From: Planctomycetaceae bacterium
GTDB taxonomy: Bacteria; Planctomycetota; Planctomycetia; Pirellulales; Pirellulaceae
Assembly: GCA_003506095.1 (NCBI GenBank)
Contig: DNWZ01000449.1
Coordinates: 1 to 9,117 of the forward strand
Direction of reading: 5' to 3'
Length of the DNA stretch: 9,117 bases
Shown one piece after another: positions 5,868 to 9,117 of the stretch (positions are counted from its first letter, which is position 1; each line of letters begins with the position of its first letter). The notes beneath the pieces are model-generated. The model saw nothing but the letters and a program-made list of their open reading frames with translations. It ran no database searches and was not told the DNA's origin. The translations under genes were made by a program, and so were the position numbers.

Positions 5868-8800
5868 TTCAAGTTTCCTTCCATTAAAGTGACTCGTTCC
5901 GCGCTCACCAATCGCTTGGCGTCTTGACCGCTGAACTTCCAAAACAGACCAGGGTGAATCAAGAATTCACAGAACGTTGACGTTATCAATCCGCCGAGAA
6001 TGACCGTGGCAACCGGGTAAAGAATCTCTCGACCAGGTTCTTGGCCACCAATGACGAGCGGAATCAAGCCGATGCCGGCGGTTAGCGCGGTCATCAATAC
6101 CGGGGCCAATCTTTCAAGGCTGCCGCGTACAATCATCGCTTGGGAAAAGTCTTCCCCTTCTTCCTTCATCAAATGAAAGTAGTGGGTTACGAGTAAAATT
6201 CCGTTGCGAACGGCGATCCCGCCCAGTGATATGAATCCGACCAGACTTGCAACGGTGAGCGTTTGGTCGGTCAACGCCAGAGCGAACGCGCCACCGATGA
6301 ACGCCGTCGGCAGTGCATTTAAGATTTGCAAGACGATGCGCACTGATGGGAACAGAATGATTAAAACGCCGAACATACCGACGATCGACAACCCCGCCAA
6401 GAACAGAATCAAGCGCGTTGCATTTTGCTGACTTTCAAATTGGCCACCATACTCGACGTAGTATCCCATGGGCATTGCGACCTGAGCGTCGACGCGACGC
6501 CGGATCTCCGCAACCGCACTGGCTAAGTCGCGTCCTTCGGTGTTACAGCGAATGACAACTCGCCGACGAGCGTTTTCGCGATTAATCGAATTGGGGCCCT
6601 CGCCTTCATAGATCGTTGCGATTTCCCGGAGTTCAATTTGCCCGCGTTCTGTTTGGCCGTTTTGATGCGGAAGATCAATCCGCAATCGGCCTAGGTTTGC
6701 ATAGTCGGTTCGATAGGTTTCTTCTAACCGCACCAACAGGTCGAATCGCCGTTGGCCTTCGAGGACTTCAGAGACCACTTGGCCTTGCAGCGCGGTTTGA
6801 AGCACTGACGCGACCGATTGTCGTGTAAGTCCATAAAGTGCTAGGTCGTCGCCACGAAGTTGAATGTGCAGTTCGGGTGTCATCTGAATCGGCTCGACCA
6901 TCGGTTTGGTCAACCCGGGTATGTCGGAAATCGACGCGGTGACCTGTTCCGCAAGATTCAACAGAGTGTCGAGATCATCGCCATGGATCTTGATCGCAAT
7001 CTGTGCATAGACGCCCGATACCATGTGGCTGATCAAGTGTGCCAGCGGTTGTTCGACTTCGATATCGACGCCAGGCACCTCTGCACCGATTCGCTTTCGC
7101 AAGTTCGCGATCATCTCATCGCGATCGTGTTCCGCTTCGGGATTCATACTGAGAATGTACTCGCCAAAGTTGACTGGCGACGCGTGTTCGTCCATCTGGG
7201 CACGGCCTGTTCGGCGAACGAAGTTTAGGATCGCCCCATCAGTTTTAATCGGGCTTTTCTGCATCGACTTGAAAACTGCGTCGATGTTTTCTGAGACTTG
7301 ATTCGAAGCCTGCAGCGATGATCCTGGGGGCAGCGTGACGTTTACTTGAATGCTGCCCTCGTCGAATGCGGGCATGAAGTTTCGGCCGAGTTGTGCGACT
7401 TGCCAAACGGCAACAGCGACAATCGACCATGTGATTATCAACAGTAGCGTGGGGACCTTCATGCTTAGGCGGATCAGCGGATCGGTGAACCATTTGAGCA
7501 TCCTAAGCACCGGTCCGTCGTGCTGAAGATGGGTCGCCTTGGATGTGGGAAGCAGGTAGTAGGACAATACCGGGGTTACCGTCAGCGAGACGAAGAACGA
7601 TGAAAGAATCGACACGACGTAGGCGAACCCCAGCGGCGTGAACAACCTCCCTTCGACGCCCGATAGCGCGAACAGCGGCAAGAACACGAGAATTACGACA
7701 AGTGTGCCAAAGAAGATCGAACTGCGAATTTCCTTGCTCGCTTGGTAGACGACTTCGATCGCCGGCAACGGTTGTTGAAGCTGGTTATTCTCCTTCAATC
7801 TTCGAAAGATATTCTCGACGTCAACAATCGCATCATCCACAAGTTCTCCCATCGCGACTGCGATTCCGCCCAACGTCATTACGTTGATCGAGAGCTCGCT
7901 GCCGCTTAACCAACCGACAACGCGAAAGACCAACGTTGTCATCACCAGCGACATCGGAATTGCGGTCAATGTGATAAACGTGGTGCGAAAGTTCAGCAAG
8001 AATAAGAACAGCACAATGACCACGAGCGTGGCGCCGATGACGAGCGCTTCGGCAACGTTAAAGACGCCGCGATCGATGAAGTTCTTTAGCCTGAATAGTT
8101 CGGAATTGATCACAATGTCCGCTGGCAACGACGCTTCGACTTCGGCGAAGGCGGCTGCGGTATCGTCAGTTAACTTGCGAGTGTCGATATGCGGCTGTTT
8201 GACGACTGTGAAGACGATTCCGCTTTGCCCATTGATGCTGCCGTCGCCCCGTTTCAGTTCAGGACCTTCAACGACCGATGCAACCTGCTGCAACAGGATG
8301 CTGCGTTTGGATGATTGGGCGACGGGGATCTTTAGCAAATCGTCGATCACATCGCGACCACCGGTCCCAAGCCTGCCAAGGATACGAATCGGCCGTTCGG
8401 ACTCGCCCTGGATCGCAAAACCGCCGCTGGTATTGATGTTGCTTTCGCTCAATGCCCGCTGGACATCTTGAACCGTCACGTCGTACTCCAGCAGCGCGGT
8501 CGGATCGAGCAACACTTGATACTGTTTGCGATCACCGCCTTGCATGAAGACTTCGGCGACACCGCTGACTTTCAACAATCGAGGCCGAATCACCCAATCG
8601 GCAATCGTTCGTAGGTCCAACGACTGTTTGGCGGGCGAAGCGAAACGAATCTCATGAACACCCGAGTCGAGTTTGACCGCAGCGCGATAACCTTGTTCCG
8701 AATTGAATCCTTGCGCGGTCAATGGTTCAACGAATTCGAAGGAAGTCGATTCCCACGATTCGGGCTTATGACGATCGGTAACTCGCCACAATTGAATCGA

Positions 8801-9117
8801 TGGACTATCGCCGGATAAGGCCAATTCGGCCATTAACTGAGTGCGTCCGACAGATGCAAGCATTCCTCCGGTAGGTCCGGATTGGCGATAGATTCCGGCG
8901 ACGACGATTTGACCCATGATGGACGACGGGGGCGTCATTTGTGGCGAAATCCCTGCAGGCAAAATCGCTTCGAGCGTCGTCAGTCGTTCGCTGACCGTTT
9001 GACGAGCCGCCCGAATATCGGTCGACCAATCGAATTCCACATACAACACGTTCAGCCCGGCGGTCGTTTGGCTGCGCACGGCTTGCACACCACTGGCGCC
9101 CATCAATGCGATTTCAA
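5864..9117 (-). CDS. CusA/CzcA-type heavy-metal RND efflux transporter, 5' end missing
   Basis: Inner-membrane pump of the heavy-metal efflux RND family. It exports metal ions using the proton gradient, normally with a membrane-fusion protein and an outer-membrane channel. About 1083 codons are visible. Roughly the first 70 residues, including TM1, lie beyond the window edge. Residues are numbered here from the Leu codon at 9104-9106. The porter segment starts with GVQAVRSQTTAGL (6-18). Eleven further membrane helices are visible: about 350-373, 377-398, 404-430, 463-483, 491-518, 553-573, 898-919, 924-945, 950-975, 1000-1020 and 1030-1050. The TM4 motif GELVDDAIVDVEN has Asp424 and Glu431 at the relay spacing; Ala418 replaces the extra Asp of CzcA. 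Aligned from memory with E. coli CusA, the Met triad positions are Phe647, His694 and Leu760. An insertion of about 80 residues lies near 72-161. A Cu/Ag-specific name is therefore not supported; a divalent metal is possible. The stop overlaps the lipoprotein start. Confidence 0.93.
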   Translation of the reverse strand, partial: EIALMGASGVQAVRSQTTAGLNVLYVEFDWSTDIRAARQTVSERLTTLEAILPAGISPQMTPPSSIMGQIVVAGIYRQSGPTGGMLASVGRTQLMAELALSGDSPSIQLWRVTDRHKPESWESTSFEFVEPLTAQGFNSEQGYRAAVKLDSGVHEIRFASPAKQSLDLRTIADWVIRPRLLKVSGVAEVFMQGGDRKQYQVLLDPTALLEYDVTVQDVQRALSESNINTSGGFAIQGESERPIRILGRLGTGGRDVIDDLLKIPVAQSSKRSILLQQVASVVEGPELKRGDGSINGQSGIVFTVVKQPHIDTRKLTDDTAAAFAEVEASLPADIVINSELFRLKNFIDRGVFNVAEALVIGATLVVIVLFLFLLNFRTTFITLTAIPMSLVMTTLVFRVVGWLSGSELSINVMTLGGIAVAMGELVDDAIVDVENIFRRLKENNQLQQPLPAIEVVYQASKEIRSSIFFGTLVVILVFLPLFALSGVEGRLFTPLGFAYVVSILSSFFVSLTVTPVLSYYLLPTSKATHLQHDGPVLRMLKWFTDPLIRLSMKVPTLLLIITWSIVAVAVWQVAQLGRNFMPAFDEGSIQVNVTLPPGSSLQASNQVSENIDAVFKSMQKSPIKTDGAILNFVRRTGRAQMDEHASPVNFGEYILSMNPEAEHDRDEMIANLRKRIGAEVPGVDIEVEQPLAHLISHMVSGVYAQIAIKIHGDDLDTLLNLAEQVTASISDIPGLTKPMVEPIQMTPELHIQLRGDDLALYGLTRQSVASVLQTALQGQVVSEVLEGQRRFDLLVRLEETYRTDYANLGRLRIDLPHQNGQTERGQIELREIATIYEGEGPNSINRENARRRVVIRCNTEGRDLASAVAEIRRRVDAQVAMPMGYYVEYGGQFESQQNATRLILFLAGLSIVGMFGVLIILFPSVRIVLQILNALPTAFIGGAFALALTDQTLTVASLVGFISLGGIAVRNGILLVTHYFHLMKEEGEDFSQAMIVRGSLERLAPVLMTALTAGIGLIPLVIGGQEPGREILYPVATVILGGLITSTFCEFLIHPGLFWKFSGQDAKRLVSAERVTLMEGNLK
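5876..5880 (-). promoter_or_regulatory. Ribosome binding site of the lipoprotein gene, inside the transporter's last codons
   Basis: AAGGA (5880 down to 5876 on the - strand) lies 8 bases before the ATG at 5867. It falls within the codons for the transporter's C-terminal Glu-Gly-Asn. It supports the start at 5867 over the longer upstream reading. Confidence 0.75.

Noticed and set aside
5868..5942. Longer N-terminus for the lipoprotein
   Set aside because: It is inside the transporter gene, and the resulting Arg-rich leader would precede the lipobox by about 43 residues. The AAGGA site and ATGA overlap favour the start at 5867.
7884..8471. 195-codon open frame on the + strand
   Set aside because: It is antisense to the RND transporter, with Ser/Thr-rich low-information composition; a shadow frame.

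Overview
The window looks like the chromosome of a planctomycete, most likely of the Pirellulaceae (Rhodopirellula-like) group. The main reason is the paired DUF1549/DUF1553 cytochrome-type protein and DUF1501 protein, an arrangement expanded in Planctomycetes and uncommon elsewhere. Moderate GC content and weak or absent Shine-Dalgarno signals before two of the genes fit this. The assignment is an inference, because no rRNA or other marker gene is present.

Left part (1-4113, + strand): an apparently intact two-gene operon. An exported 875-residue protein with a PSCyt1 haem-binding segment followed by DUF1549 and DUF1553 is followed after 8 bases by a 478-residue DUF1501 protein with a twin-arginine-like N-terminus. 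Both are expected outside the cytoplasm. The biochemical role of these pairs is not established.

Middle part (4114-5339): no intact gene. A 100-base convergent spacer carries a 9-bp-stem hairpin (4142-4167). Beyond it, on the - strand, lies a chain of three gene relics in order of transcription. The first is the region-2 part of an ECF sigma factor with an in-frame stop. The second is an internal piece of a DUF1549 protein whose haem-motif cysteine has become tyrosine. The third is the C-terminal part of a DUF1501 protein with a one-base frameshift. They look like the collapsed remains of a second sigma factor/DUF1549/DUF1501 locus, from a different subfamily than the intact pair and in opposite orientation.

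Right part (5340-9117, - strand): the end of a heavy-metal efflux operon. A CusA/CzcA-type RND transporter (5' end outside the window) overlaps by 4 bases, through an ATGA junction, the gene for a small His-rich lipoprotein. The lipoprotein's ribosome binding site lies inside the last transporter codons. The transporter keeps the proton-relay Asp and Glu but lacks the Cu/Ag methionine triad of E. coli CusA, and it has an insertion of roughly 80 residues in its first porter domain. The membrane-fusion and outer-membrane partners would be expected upstream, beyond position 9117.

No RNA gene, CRISPR array, intact mobile element or clearly new system was found. The most interesting items are the three-part relic and the lipoprotein coupled to the transporter.
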